From assembly GCF_004345615.1 (NCBI RefSeq), contig NZ_SLWK01000005.1, forward strand, positions 1 through 64,000: a DNA stretch of 64,000 bases, read 5' to 3'. Made by a program: the position numbers and the translations under genes. The notes beneath the pieces are model-generated. The model did not search any database. It saw nothing but the letters and a program-made list of their open reading frames with translations, and was not told the DNA's origin. Within the stretch, counting starts at the first letter, position 1. The number at the start of each line of letters is the position of its first letter. This DNA comes from Natronoflexus pectinivorans. GTDB lineage: Bacteria > Bacteroidota > Bacteroidia > Bacteroidales > Marinilabiliaceae. Positions 55,588 to 64,000 of this stretch are shown here, in pieces.

Positions 55588-56733
55588 TTAATTCTCAATA
55601 TTTACCCATGTATTATTGGTTCGGTTCGATTTTATAACAGCATGGATAAACTGCATCCCTCTTACACCATCCTGCACAGTTGGGAACTCTCCATGTGTCA
55701 ATTGCTCTTTTCTTATGCTTTTTGCAATTCCTTTATAAATATTAGCAAGCGCTTCATAAATTCCTTCGGGGTGTCCGGCAGGCATGGTTTGTCCCATTTC
55801 GCACAAATCAGAATTATAGCTGTTTCCGGGTTTGTAAATTCTGGCAGGTTCATTTTCTGCCGTCATGCAAAGATGGTTAGGATTCTCCTGACTCCACTTA
55901 AGTGAAGCTTTTGAACCATATATGCCAATGGTAAGATCGTTCTCAACTCCTCCTGCTACCTGCGTGGCCCGAATAACTCCTTTTAATTTCTCTTTAAAGC
56001 GCAGCAAAACGGTACCGTCTAAATCCAGAGTAATATCTTCACGGATTGTATTAAGGTCGGCCAGAACTTCTTTAACATTAAATCCGGTAATATATTCAAT
56101 CAGATTAAAGGCGTGTACTCCAATATCTCCCATGCAGCAACTTGCTCCGGCAACTTCCGGGTTCAGCCGCCACACGCCTTTTATGCGTGTGTCGTTACCA
56201 TGAATGATGCTGTTGATCCATCCCTGGTAATATTGTGCATCTATTCTTTGTATTTCTCCAAGTAATCCCTTCTCCACCAACGCTCGCATTTGCCTTACCA
56301 TGGGGTAACCGGTATAGGTATGTGCGAGAGCAAAGGTTATGTCGTTATCTCTCACTAAATCCTCAATAACTTTGGCTTCATCAACGTTAAGAGTCATTGG
56401 CTTTTCACACATCACATGAAACTGATGAGCAATGAGTTCTTTGATTATGGGGAAATGTGATGCATTAGGAGTCACCACCGCAATGAGTTGCATTCTTTCC
56501 TCTTCGGGTAAGGCTGTTTCACCAGCGATTAGCTCCTCAACATTTTTATAGCACCTTCTTAAATCAAACCCCTCTTTTCGGGCAAATTCCAGACTTCTGC
56601 AGTTGTCAGAACTGAAAATCCCTCCAATTAACTCAAATTGACCTGATGACAATGCTGATTTTCGGTGAGTATCACCAATAAAGGCTCCGGTACCACCGCC
56701 AATCATGCCCATTTTTATCTTTTGATTTGCCAT
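55588..56733 (-). CDS. Gfo/Idh/MocA oxidoreductase (cytoplasmic)
   Basis: 381 aa. Rossmann start GMIGGGTGAFIGDTHR and the family signature CEKPMTLNVDEA with catalytic Lys (about residue 105); the C-terminal half is the substrate-binding beta-sheet domain. Unlike its two relatives at 57838 and 59213 it has no export signal, so it works in the cytoplasm with NAD(P). It may be the next step after import of an oxidised sugar. Confidence 0.88.
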   Translation of the reverse strand: MANQKIKMGMIGGGTGAFIGDTHRKSALSSGQFELIGGIFSSDNCRSLEFARKEGFDLRRCYKNVEELIAGETALPEEERMQLIAVVTPNASHFPIIKELIAHQFHVMCEKPMTLNVDEAKVIEDLVRDNDITFALAHTYTGYPMVRQMRALVEKGLLGEIQRIDAQYYQGWINSIIHGNDTRIKGVWRLNPEVAGASCCMGDIGVHAFNLIEYITGFNVKEVLADLNTIREDITLDLDGTVLLRFKEKLKGVIRATQVAGGVENDLTIGIYGSKASLKWSQENPNHLCMTAENEPARIYKPGNSYNSDLCEMGQTMPAGHPEGIYEALANIYKGIAKSIRKEQLTHGEFPTVQDGVRGMQFIHAVIKSNRTNNTWVNIEN

Positions 56734-56777
56734 TATTCAGTACGATGAAAGTGAAGAAAATTCTTGTTAGTAAAATT

Positions 56778-56874
56778 GAGATGTCGCCCTGTTTCCTGAA
56801 TTGTGATAGAACGATATTAACCAATACAAATTATGAATTGTAATAGACCCGGTTAAAACAGGGGCGACATCTCA
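56778..56874. repeat. Inverted repeat between isomerase and oxidoreductase genes
   Basis: GAGATGTCGCCC-TGTTT (56778-56794) and AAACAGGGGCGACATCTC (56857-56874) are complementary except for one extra C. The 62-bp interior and flank carry three related GAATYTGWRATAGA-like blocks (56798, 56835, 56917). No coding sense. It may fold into a long stem in the leader of the gene at 55588-56733 or be a remnant of a small mobile repeat. Confidence 0.5.
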
Positions 56875-56937
56875 TTTGAAATAGTCCAGATTTCAAATAC
56901 TTGTTTTTTAGATGTTGAATCTGAAATAGACCTATTG

Positions 56938-57783
56938 CTAAAGTTCTCTTGATATTTCTCTTAAATGTTCGATTGATTTTGCAACTTTTGGTGCCGGATT
57001 CTCCCAGTCCCATTCATGCTCAATTGTGATAACCCCCTTAAAACCGGTCTCTTTAAGCACCTGAAGAGCTTCTCTCATGTTAAAAACGCCTGTGCCGAAG
57101 GGAACAGTGTGTGCATCCATATCATCAAATGCTGTCATATCTTTAAGATGCAGGTATTTGATGCGCCCTTCCAACATTTTATATACATCAATTGGATTCA
57201 GCCCCGAACGCATCCAGTGTCCGTTGTCTGCACTCACACCAATTCTAGAATCCCTTCCCTCTATAACATCCAGAACTGTTTGAGGATTCCAATAACGGGT
57301 GGGAGGGGGGTGATTATGAATTGCCAGTTGAACATCATATTTCTTCACGAGACCCTCTATTAGATCCATCCAGATTGGATCTGGCTCGCTTCCTATGGTT
57401 TTGATTCCCATATCGGCTGCAAAAGCGAATAATTGCTCCCACTCTTCTTCTGAACCGGCAGCCACAATTCCGTAATTGATGATTTTTATATCATATTTAT
57501 TTGTCAATTCGCGCACCAGATTTTTGGTCTCCTCGCTCATGCTGAAATGTGTGGTTGCTTCGCTTCCTTCAGTGATTTTCTGTCCGGGATATGCTTCAAT
57601 ATATTTAAGACCCAGTTTATTTGCCGCCTCCAGTGCTTCTTCAAATGTGAAGCGATTAAAAGTCCACGCCTGCACAGCAAGTTTCCAACCGTGATCCTCC
57701 CATGGATGCATGTTCTCCTCGGATTGTTTACACGAAATGTTCATGAGCATGAGTAGCACTAATAAAAATAATGTTGATTTCAT
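56938..57783 (-). CDS. Sugar isomerase/epimerase-like lipoprotein (TIM barrel)
   Basis: 281 aa of the xylose-isomerase-like TIM barrel family. Unusually it starts with a lipoprotein signal (MKSTLFLLVLLMLMNISC, Cys18), so it acts outside the cytoplasm. Likely metal-site residues: YIEAYPG, AIHNHPPP, DNGHW, YLHLKDM and the C-terminal ITIEHEW. It lies between exported and cytoplasmic oxidoreductases and probably acts on their sugar (inference). Confidence 0.85.
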   Translation of the reverse strand: MKSTLFLLVLLMLMNISCKQSEENMHPWEDHGWKLAVQAWTFNRFTFEEALEAANKLGLKYIEAYPGQKITEGSEATTHFSMSEETKNLVRELTNKYDIKIINYGIVAAGSEEEWEQLFAFAADMGIKTIGSEPDPIWMDLIEGLVKKYDVQLAIHNHPPPTRYWNPQTVLDVIEGRDSRIGVSADNGHWMRSGLNPIDVYKMLEGRIKYLHLKDMTAFDDMDAHTVPFGTGVFNMREALQVLKETGFKGVITIEHEWDWENPAPKVAKSIEHLREISREL

Positions 57784-57837
57784 AGATGTGAATTTAGGTT
57801 ATTATTTATACTCACCTGACTGTGGCCTTTTTAATGC

Positions 57838-59187
57838 TCAAACTTTCGGGAGTTCCCAAGGTTTTCTATAAACCGGCCAAATAAGATCATTCGCCTTTTT
57901 GTTGTTGACAAACTCCTTTTTGTTGTCGTCCCAGTAGAGCTTTTCGCCAACGCGGTGTGCAATGTTACCCATATGAGAAACAATGGCAATCTCCTTTCCA
58001 ACTTCAATTGAACCCCTTGGGGTTTTCCTGGTTCTCATGCAGTCCAGAAAATCTCTAACATGGTTGGCGGCATCTTTTCCGTCTCCAGTTTGTCTTGGAA
58101 CCTCAGCAATGGAACCTTCTTGTCCTGGTCTTTCAGGCAGGACTTCCCACCCACCACGATCTACTACCAAAGTCCCATTGTCGCCAATGAATGCAACGCC
58201 ATGGCCGCGATTATATGGGCCGCGATCAATTCCAATGGCGTGCTCCCATTGTAAAATGAAATCATCAAATTCGTATATGGCAGTTTGCGTGTCCGGAGTT
58301 TCCATGGCAGCTTTATCAATACTGAAATTTCCACCTACAGACATAATGCTGTTGGGCATAGAGGCTTTCATTCCATACAGGGCAAAATCAATAAGATGTG
58401 CTCCCCAATCGGTCATCAGACCTCCTCCGTAATCCCAGAACCATCTAAAATGGAAATGAAATCTGTTTCCATTAAAAGGGCGCTTTGGTGCGGGGCCAAG
58501 CCAAAAATCATAATCCACTCCGGCCGGGGGATTTCCGTCGGACCTTGGAACTGGTTTTAGCCATGATAGGTATGCCCAAGTTTTAACTTTGCGAATGTTT
58601 CCAAGTTTACCTGAGTGAACGTAGGCCATGGCATCCTGCCAGTGGTCTCCGCTTCGCTGCCATTGTCCAACCTGCACCACCCGGTTGTATTGTTTGGCGT
58701 ACTTTTCCATTATCAGGCATTCGCCGATGGTGTTGGCCAATGGCTTTTCAACATAAATATCTTTTCCTGCTTTACAGGCATCAATAAATGGCAAACAGTG
58801 CCAATGATCAGGAGTCGCGATAATAACGGCGTCAATATCATCACGTGCTATAAGATCACGGTAGTCGCTATACTCTGCTATTTCGGGTGGCTGAACTTCA
58901 CCCTGACCAGTTTTTTCTCTGGTTTTTAGGTAGTAGTCGCGGGCATCATTTACCCGCCTGGTAAGAATGTTTTGATCTACATCACACATGGCTACCAGCT
59001 CAGTGTCGGGCTGCTCCATAAAACGCATAATGTTTGTTAGTCCCATTCCGTTAACCCCAATGACTCCATATCTGATTTTTGGTCCTTTGCTGGAACAACC
59101 TGTCATGCCGGGCAAGGCTGAAGCCAGACTTGCCCCCGCTATTACTGCGGCACTGTTTTTGCAAAATGATCTTCTTGTTTGTGTCAT
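57838..59187 (-). CDS. Exported Gfo/Idh/MocA oxidoreductase (Tat signal)
   Basis: 449 aa. N-terminal twin-arginine signal ([20 protein letters not shown]), with a possible lipobox Cys in MTGCSS. Then the Rossmann fold ([17 protein letters not shown]), [10 protein letters not shown] with catalytic Lys, and the [13 protein letters not shown] segment typical of this large Bacteroidota/Planctomycete subgroup. A Tat signal means it is exported already folded with its NAD(P). 54 nt before the isomerase gene; one operon is likely. Confidence 0.9.
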   Translation of the reverse strand: MTQTRRSFCKNSAAVIAGASLASALPGMTGCSSKGPKIRYGVIGVNGMGLTNIMRFMEQPDTELVAMCDVDQNILTRRVNDARDYYLKTREKTGQGEVQPPEIAEYSDYRDLIARDDIDAVIIATPDHWHCLPFIDACKAGKDIYVEKPLANTIGECLIMEKYAKQYNRVVQVGQWQRSGDHWQDAMAYVHSGKLGNIRKVKTWAYLSWLKPVPRSDGNPPAGVDYDFWLGPAPKRPFNGNRFHFHFRWFWDYGGGLMTDWGAHLIDFALYGMKASMPNSIMSVGGNFSIDKAAMETPDTQTAIYEFDDFILQWEHAIGIDRGPYNRGHGVAFIGDNGTLVVDRGGWEVLPERPGQEGSIAEVPRQTGDGKDAANHVRDFLDCMRTRKTPRGSIEVGKEIAIVSHMGNIAHRVGEKLYWDDNKKEFVNNKKANDLIWPVYRKPWELPKV

Positions 59188-59212
59188 ATTCCCCTGATTA
59201 TTATTCTTTTAT

Positions 59213-60556
59213 TTACGATCTCACTGGGGTTCCCGGTATGGGAACCTCAAATTTCATATCTACATTCCCCTTTGTTATGTCTTCCGGCCCCAGTTTTAAG
59301 TTGGAGTTATATATTTCATCCCATGTAATTCTTCTTCCCGTATAGGCTGATTCTCTTCCCATGATTGCTGCAAGATTGGACAATGCCGTACGCTCTCCTT
59401 CGTTGATGTAATACCCGGTTCTGATGGCTGTTACCAGATGGATATGTTCCTGTATATAGGGTGAAATTTTTGGCGTATTCATTGGGTTGCCCTGTTCATC
59501 ATTTGGGTATTGATATTGCCATTTGATGCTGCCATCCAAATTATATATGGTATTTAGACAGTTGGTGTATCCTTTTGTTCCCATTACAATTTCGCCAACT
59601 CCGTTGGCGCAATTGTCAATCTGTCGGCACATGCTGTGAGAAGATACCCCGTTGCCAAATGAAAAGTCAATGCTAAAAAAGTCAAATTGGTCGCCTGTTA
59701 CTCTTCGGTGACGACCTCCGTATCCAATCGCTGCCACCGGATATTTTTCCATGAACCAATTTACCACGTCAATATTATGAATGTGTGTATCCAGAATGTG
59801 GTCGCCACTGAGCCATGTATAATTGTTCCAGTTTCGTAACATGTACTCCATATCAGTCCAGCCTTCCTGGCGACGTCTGAACCATACGTGTTCCTGATTC
59901 CAGAAAGCCTTGGCAGCAACAGGCTGGCCAATGACGCCGTTGGCTACTCGCTCAAACGTGGCCAGATAGTCATGTTGGTGTCGTCTTTGTGTGCCGGTTA
60001 CCACATTTAATCCGAGAGTTTTTGCCATCCGTGAGGTGGCAATAACCGACCGGATTCCTACCGGATCAACGGCTACCGGTTTCTCCATGAATACGTGCTT
60101 TTTTGCTTCAATAGCAGCTCTGAAATGATCAGGCCTGAAGAATGGCGGGGTAACAAGCAGAACCACATCAACATCTGTCTGCATTACTTTTTTATAGGCA
60201 TCAAGCCCTGAGAAGCATCTGTCGTCAGGTACTTCGATGTTAAATCTGCCCAAACGTTCTCTAACTTCTGTTATTTTATCGGGAAATACATCTGCTAATG
60301 CTCCCACTTCAACACCCGGGCCTGTACTCAAAAAGTTAAGCAAAGCTCCAGTACCTCTGTGTCCGCAGCCAATCAGCCCAGCCTTCAATCTTTTTCCGGC
60401 AGGAGCGCGCTCATTTAAAGGTGGAATTTCCAACTCTTCAGCTCTTCTTTTTTTTGAACACCCGGCAAGCATTGATGCTCCCATTATTCCTATGGTCCCA
60501 GCCAATGCGGTGTTTTCAAGAAATTTTCGCCTGTTCATATTTTTGTTTTTCTGCAT
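59213..60556 (-). CDS. Exported Gfo/Idh/MocA oxidoreductase (Tat lipoprotein)
   Basis: 447 aa from ATG 60556; the alternative ATG 60538 begins MNRRKFLENTALAG. The frame extends further to 60640 but that would overlap the upstream gene. Twin-arginine signal RRKFL followed by a lipobox (SMLAGC). Rossmann GLIGCGHRGTGALLNF and MEKPVAVDPVG (catalytic Lys) are present. 25 nt before the next oxidoreductase, so co-transcribed. Confidence 0.9.
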   Translation of the reverse strand: MQKNKNMNRRKFLENTALAGTIGIMGASMLAGCSKKRRAEELEIPPLNERAPAGKRLKAGLIGCGHRGTGALLNFLSTGPGVEVGALADVFPDKITEVRERLGRFNIEVPDDRCFSGLDAYKKVMQTDVDVVLLVTPPFFRPDHFRAAIEAKKHVFMEKPVAVDPVGIRSVIATSRMAKTLGLNVVTGTQRRHQHDYLATFERVANGVIGQPVAAKAFWNQEHVWFRRRQEGWTDMEYMLRNWNNYTWLSGDHILDTHIHNIDVVNWFMEKYPVAAIGYGGRHRRVTGDQFDFFSIDFSFGNGVSSHSMCRQIDNCANGVGEIVMGTKGYTNCLNTIYNLDGSIKWQYQYPNDEQGNPMNTPKISPYIQEHIHLVTAIRTGYYINEGERTALSNLAAIMGRESAYTGRRITWDEIYNSNLKLGPEDITKGNVDMKFEVPIPGTPVRS

Positions 60557-60567
60557 CTTGTTTCTCA

Positions 60568-62112
60568 TTAATTGTTTGTATCTGACTGAGGCACGTGAAC
60601 AACTCTGAAGCCCACATGGTTTGCATCGGAATACCACCATCTGCTTTTGGGTATTTGCGGATCAGTTCTCAGCCATAAATCGGTGCGTGTATGGTCTCGG
60701 GCAGCCACGCGCAAATCTGCTGCGTCGCTCCTGAAAGAACCTCCCCGAATGACTCTTTCCTGTCCGGTTGCAGGGCCTCTGGGATTTCGGACAACTCCTT
60801 CCGGATAAGATGAATATGTGTTTGGTGCGTACCAATCAAGACAGAACTCAGCCACATTCCCCAGCATGTTAACCAATCCAAATGGATTTTCCATTACATT
60901 TCCAGGTTCGGAAGTTCTGTTGCTGCTGTTTTGATTGTAAATGGCGTAGTTTGCTATGACATCAGTGGATGGACCAAAGATTCTGTTCCACCATGTTTGT
61001 GACGAGAACCTTCTGGGGTTGCCTTCAAAAAAATATGGCGTTTGCGTGCCGCCACGGGCAGCATATTCCCATTCGGCTTCGGTTGGTAGCCGATAATGTT
61101 TTCCTGTTACAGCAGATAACCATCTGCAATACTCCATGGCTGCGTGATGTGTCATGGTAATGGCCGGTCTTTGACCGGTTCCCCATCCCTGGTCAGGTGC
61201 TCCCCAGGGTGGTGTGGCTCCTGAAAAGCCGTCCACTTGTGCCTGTTCTTCGGCAGTGAGCCGGCCTTCTGAGGATGTGGCATTAAACCAGGCAAGGAAT
61301 TCATTCCATGTAACCTCAATTTTGGCCATGAAAAAGTCATCTAAATACACTTCCCTCTGAGGCCCTTCATCTTCCCGGCGGAATGGCTCATTTTTTGGGC
61401 TACCCATTAAGAAAGTTCCACCTGGAATTGCCACCATTTCAAACGAAACGGTCGTCCCGGGTATGAACTCTGTATAGTTTTCGAATCTTTCTATTTTTGC
61501 AGGGTTGGTGAATGTTTCACCCTCTTCCTCTTCCTTTTGTCCAAATGCCAAATTTTGTGCATGCACATAATCCGGATTGTAGTGGCCTGTATGTATGTGG
61601 CAGTTAAGGCAACTCAGATCATCTTTGTTTCTTTCGTAGTGTAGGTGACTGTCAACACCTTCTGTACTTAATCCTACAGGAAAAAGATTGTCGTGACATC
61701 TGATGCATGATGATTCGTAAGTGAAATTAATGGCTACTTCCGGCGAACGCTTTGCTTCCCAGTTATAATCAGCGGAGTCTTTGAACAAAAAACCGTAAAT
61801 ATCATTGGCTCCATGTTTTATTTTAGACCACAAACGGTTCTCTCCATGAGGGGGGAGGTGACAATCGACACAATTTACTGTAATTCCTGCTTTGTTGTTA
61901 ACGTGAGGCGATAAGCGCCAGGCATCTTCTGCATGGCCGTGCACATGACAAGAAAAACAATATTCGTTTGTTTCTGTAAAACGAACAGCCTTGTTGAAAG
62001 GGTAGATCAAAAATAGCACGGTGACCACTCCGGCTGCAAACAACAGAAAGTTTTTTCGTCGATGAATAAAATCCCAAAGGGATTTTTCTATTTGACCCAA
62101 ATTCATAATCAA
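60568..62112 (-). CDS. Tetrahaem NapC/NirT-like cytochrome fused to an FGE/SUMF1 domain
   Basis: 514 aa in two parts. N-terminal: one membrane helix (about 22-38) followed by four CxxCH haem sites, CFSCH (52-56), CVDCH (81-85), CIRCH (136-140) and CLNCH (168-172), the layout of a NapC/NirT/NrfH quinol-oxidising cytochrome. C-terminal (about 220-510): a SUMF1/FGE fold (MVAIPGGTFLMGSP, YRLPTEAEWEYAARGG, NMLGNVAEFCLDW, RVIRGGSF, GFRVVHV). The two active-site cysteines of true formylglycine-generating enzymes after RGGSF are missing (RSDAADLRVAARD), so this domain likely binds something rather than oxidising cysteine. It stands at the head of the exported oxidoreductase genes and may carry electrons for them. 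A -7 element TAAATTTG (62154-62147) precedes it. Confidence 0.82.
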   Translation of the reverse strand: MIMNLGQIEKSLWDFIHRRKNFLLFAAGVVTVLFLIYPFNKAVRFTETNEYCFSCHVHGHAEDAWRLSPHVNNKAGITVNCVDCHLPPHGENRLWSKIKHGANDIYGFLFKDSADYNWEAKRSPEVAINFTYESSCIRCHDNLFPVGLSTEGVDSHLHYERNKDDLSCLNCHIHTGHYNPDYVHAQNLAFGQKEEEEGETFTNPAKIERFENYTEFIPGTTVSFEMVAIPGGTFLMGSPKNEPFRREDEGPQREVYLDDFFMAKIEVTWNEFLAWFNATSSEGRLTAEEQAQVDGFSGATPPWGAPDQGWGTGQRPAITMTHHAAMEYCRWLSAVTGKHYRLPTEAEWEYAARGGTQTPYFFEGNPRRFSSQTWWNRIFGPSTDVIANYAIYNQNSSNRTSEPGNVMENPFGLVNMLGNVAEFCLDWYAPNTYSSYPEGVVRNPRGPATGQERVIRGGSFRSDAADLRVAARDHTRTDLWLRTDPQIPKSRWWYSDANHVGFRVVHVPQSDTNN

Positions 62113-62436
62113 ACGTGTTAATCAAATTATTTTACACTGCCAATTACAAATTTATCTTTGTCAGCATGCTTTTTTGTTAAAAAATGCTTACAGTACCCTT
62201 ATGGTGATATTAATGAGATATTAATATTAGAAAACTACGCACTGTAACAACCAGATATTCAATCAAAATCACACAGACGTCTTTGTTGTTTAGATTCTAT
62301 CTAAATTAAGAAATTGGAATGATTAGCATTATGAATAGATAAACTGTTCCGCTATCAAAAAAGGGATGCTGGTGTTATCTTTTGCATCAAAGTGAGCTCT
62401 AACTTATAAATTGATTTGAATTATTTATAGTTGGAC
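62113..62436. other. Intergenic region with candidate promoter
   Basis: On the minus strand TAAATTTG (62154-62147) fits the -7 consensus, about 35 nt before the cytochrome ATG; no clear -33. Just upstream is a bulged stem AGCAtgcTTTTTT / AAAAAATGCT (62163-62188). Nothing coding. Confidence 0.4.
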
Positions 62437-64000
62437 TTATTTCTCAACAAATGATTCAAATGCAAGAGAAAAAGGTTCCCCCAAGCTTTTCTCATAATTA
62501 TCAGAAAACCATTGATAGGTATACTTCGCCTGATTAAAATGACGCTGTTTAATCAGTGCATTAATTTTAAGTTTAAGAGCTTCCTCACTATACGGATCTC
62601 CGATAAACACGCGGTCGCAAATCTTAATAATCATATCATGGTTTCCGGTAAGGAATGGCTGTTGAGCACTCTTTAAAAGAGTATCTACTATTTCTGATGC
62701 AGTATGACCTTTGAACTCATCCAGCCACTCTTCTTCCATGTCAATTAGCAGAGCGCCCGTTTCCACCGTTGAAAAGAATTCGACAAACCCTTCAGGATTA
62801 TCAATCATAGATCGATTGCGCAACATGGCCTGAACTTCAACATAGTCGCAAAACAACTGTTCTCTGTTAATATTTATCATCCAGTTTTCCATCTGGCTGT
62901 CAATGCGAATCCCATCAAGAAACGTTAAAACCTGGCGCAACTTACTCATATTAACACCCCTGTTGTTGGTCGCATTCTTTCTGCTTAGGCCATACCATAA
63001 AATTTGGTTGATGTCATCAGAAGAGATTCCTCTTCGTGGCTTTTGACTGTATAGCAGAAGTAACACAAGCAATTGCCTTATCTTTGGTGTGAATTGCAAG
63101 GAGATATCGTTGCCTTCACGGTCTATTACCTGGAACTCACCAAATAAACATATTGAATTTGGTCTGAATTTCTCCGATGTAGGCATATTTATAACCGGAA
63201 CATCCTGCGCTTCTGTTTTTACAGATGATTTTTGACGATTCTTTCGCGTATAGAGTAAAATAATTAGATAAACCACCAGCAAAATTCCTGCAGTAAGGAA
63301 AACGATCAGATTCCAGTTTGTTTTTTTAGATTGATAAAGAGGCACCACATCCTGATAGAGCTTCCATATTTCCTCGTTTCCCAGCGGTCTGTCCCAGATT
63401 GCCAAATCGTCAATATAACCATTCATGTAGTTATACATTTGTATGGCACGGCCAATGTTAACCGTTCCGCGCCCCATAAAAGAGGGGTGCTTTTGAGATA
63501 TTCCATCGGGTCGTCCATTAACAAAAATGGCCTGTTCTCCTGTTCGTTTCGTGTACCTCCAAACAACATGCACCCATTCATTGGGTCTTATTTCGGTGTT
63601 ACCTGTGATGTCATTTGCAAAAAATCCAAAATAGGGTCGCGCATTTCGGAGTTGCAGGTGAAGTCCCTGACGGTAGGTCGCCTCTTCAGTTCCAAGTATT
63701 GTGATATCCCTTCTCTCCTCTTGCAATGGAGATATCCTTAACCATGCACTAACGGTGAAATCATTGTTGTGTAATCCCAAAGTTTCGGCATCGGGTAGTT
63801 CGATAAAGGTATCATCGGTTAAATATGCAACAGAACCTCGTATGGGATCTTCCGCAAAACGAACACCGTGATTTTTACCGTGATTTCTATTTGCCGAGGC
63901 GTCACGTGTGCTGCTCTCAAAAGGGAAATATGCCTTTAAGCGATGATGCAGATCAAGCGGACTGGCTAAAAAGTTTTGAGTTATATCTTCCCGCACATTG
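62437..64000 (-). CDS. LamG-TM-SARP transmembrane transcriptional regulator, 5'-truncated by window edge
   Basis: The open frame runs to the right edge, so the N-terminus is missing (a GTG at 63996 is unlikely to be the start). Visible order: a LamG/concanavalin-like jelly roll (about residues 15-220 of the visible part; FPFESSTRDASANRNHG, FTVSAWLRI, GYIDDLAIWDRPLGNEEI), one helix (NLIVFLTAGILLVVYLIILLY), then a cytoplasmic SARP-type winged helix (SICLFGEFQVIDREG, LTPKIRQLLVLLLL-like core) and a TPR-like BTAD domain to the C-terminus. It reads as a one-protein sensor: an outside carbohydrate-binding-type domain controlling DNA binding inside. The operon at 55.6-62.1 kb is its likely target. 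Confidence 0.75.
   Translation of the reverse strand, partial: NVREDITQNFLASPLDLHHRLKAYFPFESSTRDASANRNHGKNHGVRFAEDPIRGSVAYLTDDTFIELPDAETLGLHNNDFTVSAWLRISPLQEERRDITILGTEEATYRQGLHLQLRNARPYFGFFANDITGNTEIRPNEWVHVVWRYTKRTGEQAIFVNGRPDGISQKHPSFMGRGTVNIGRAIQMYNYMNGYIDDLAIWDRPLGNEEIWKLYQDVVPLYQSKKTNWNLIVFLTAGILLVVYLIILLYTRKNRQKSSVKTEAQDVPVINMPTSEKFRPNSICLFGEFQVIDREGNDISLQFTPKIRQLLVLLLLYSQKPRRGISSDDINQILWYGLSRKNATNNRGVNMSKLRQVLTFLDGIRIDSQMENWMININREQLFCDYVEVQAMLRNRSMIDNPEGFVEFFSTVETGALLIDMEEEWLDEFKGHTASEIVDTLLKSAQQPFLTGNHDMIIKICDRVFIGDPYSEEALKLKINALIKQRHFNQAKYTYQWFSDNYEKSLGEPFSLAFESFVEK

Noticed and set aside
1-64000. CRISPR arrays, tRNA genes, intact insertion sequences, prophage
   Set aside because: Looked for and not seen: no regularly spaced repeats, cloverleaf-like sequences, transposase or phage genes.

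Overview
The window looks like a chromosomal segment of a Bacteroidota bacterium, most likely a Bacteroidales/Marinilabiliales-type marine or anaerobic lineage. The evidence is a complete type IX secretion/gliding core operon (porP-gldK-gldL-gldM-gldN), a protein with a type IX C-terminal sorting domain, a TonB receptor with a carboxypeptidase-like N-terminal domain, surface lipoproteins, and repeated promoter matches to the Bacteroidota consensus TTG-N19-21-TAnnTTTG. The genus assignment is inference; no search could be run.

Layout. 1-480: the 5' end of a 16S rRNA gene on the minus strand, with a leader and two tandem rRNA promoters. 0.8-5.3 kb: an S41 peptidase lipoprotein, an MlaFE-type lipid ABC transporter and GDP-mannose pyrophosphorylase. 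5.3-15 kb (minus): topA, a ureohydrolase-fold protein with a damaged metal site, then porP-gldKLMN. 15.6-24.5 kb (plus): rsgA with two sensor kinases, the yceD-rpmF / fabH block, and a secreted beta-helix protein. 24.6-31.9 kb (minus): five 6-bladed beta-propeller proteins in a row. Two small peptide genes resembling the NVEALA family lie among them, and both are out of frame at a homopolymer near their start. A 138-bp leader sequence is present twice, each time directly upstream of a start codon. 32-35.2 kb: carB. 35.8-46.4 kb: membrane and housekeeping genes of mixed function (IMPase-like phosphatase, small-molecule kinase-like protein, luciferase-like oxidoreductase, FetAB-type ABC exporter). 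46.5-55.5 kb: TonB receptor with a 7TM-AraC regulator, exonuclease, cupin, YqaA, and a GT-C/GT2 glycosyltransferase pair. 55.6-64 kb (minus): an apparent carbohydrate-oxidation locus with three Gfo/Idh/MocA oxidoreductases (two with Tat-type lipoprotein signals), a sugar isomerase/epimerase-like lipoprotein, a tetrahaem cytochrome fused to an FGE/SUMF1 domain, and a membrane-spanning LamG-SARP regulator cut by the window edge.

How the parts fit. The T9SS core would export the beta-helix protein and probably other surface enzymes. The periplasmic oxidoreductases, the isomerase and the cytochrome could together oxidise a sugar under control of the adjacent LamG-SARP sensor; this is inferred from gene order. 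The propeller/peptide array is the least explained and most interesting block. Its peptide genes share an N-terminal hydrophobic signal, contain cysteines (the better copy), and sit between secreted propeller proteins. I saw no CRISPR array, no tRNA and no intact insertion sequence.
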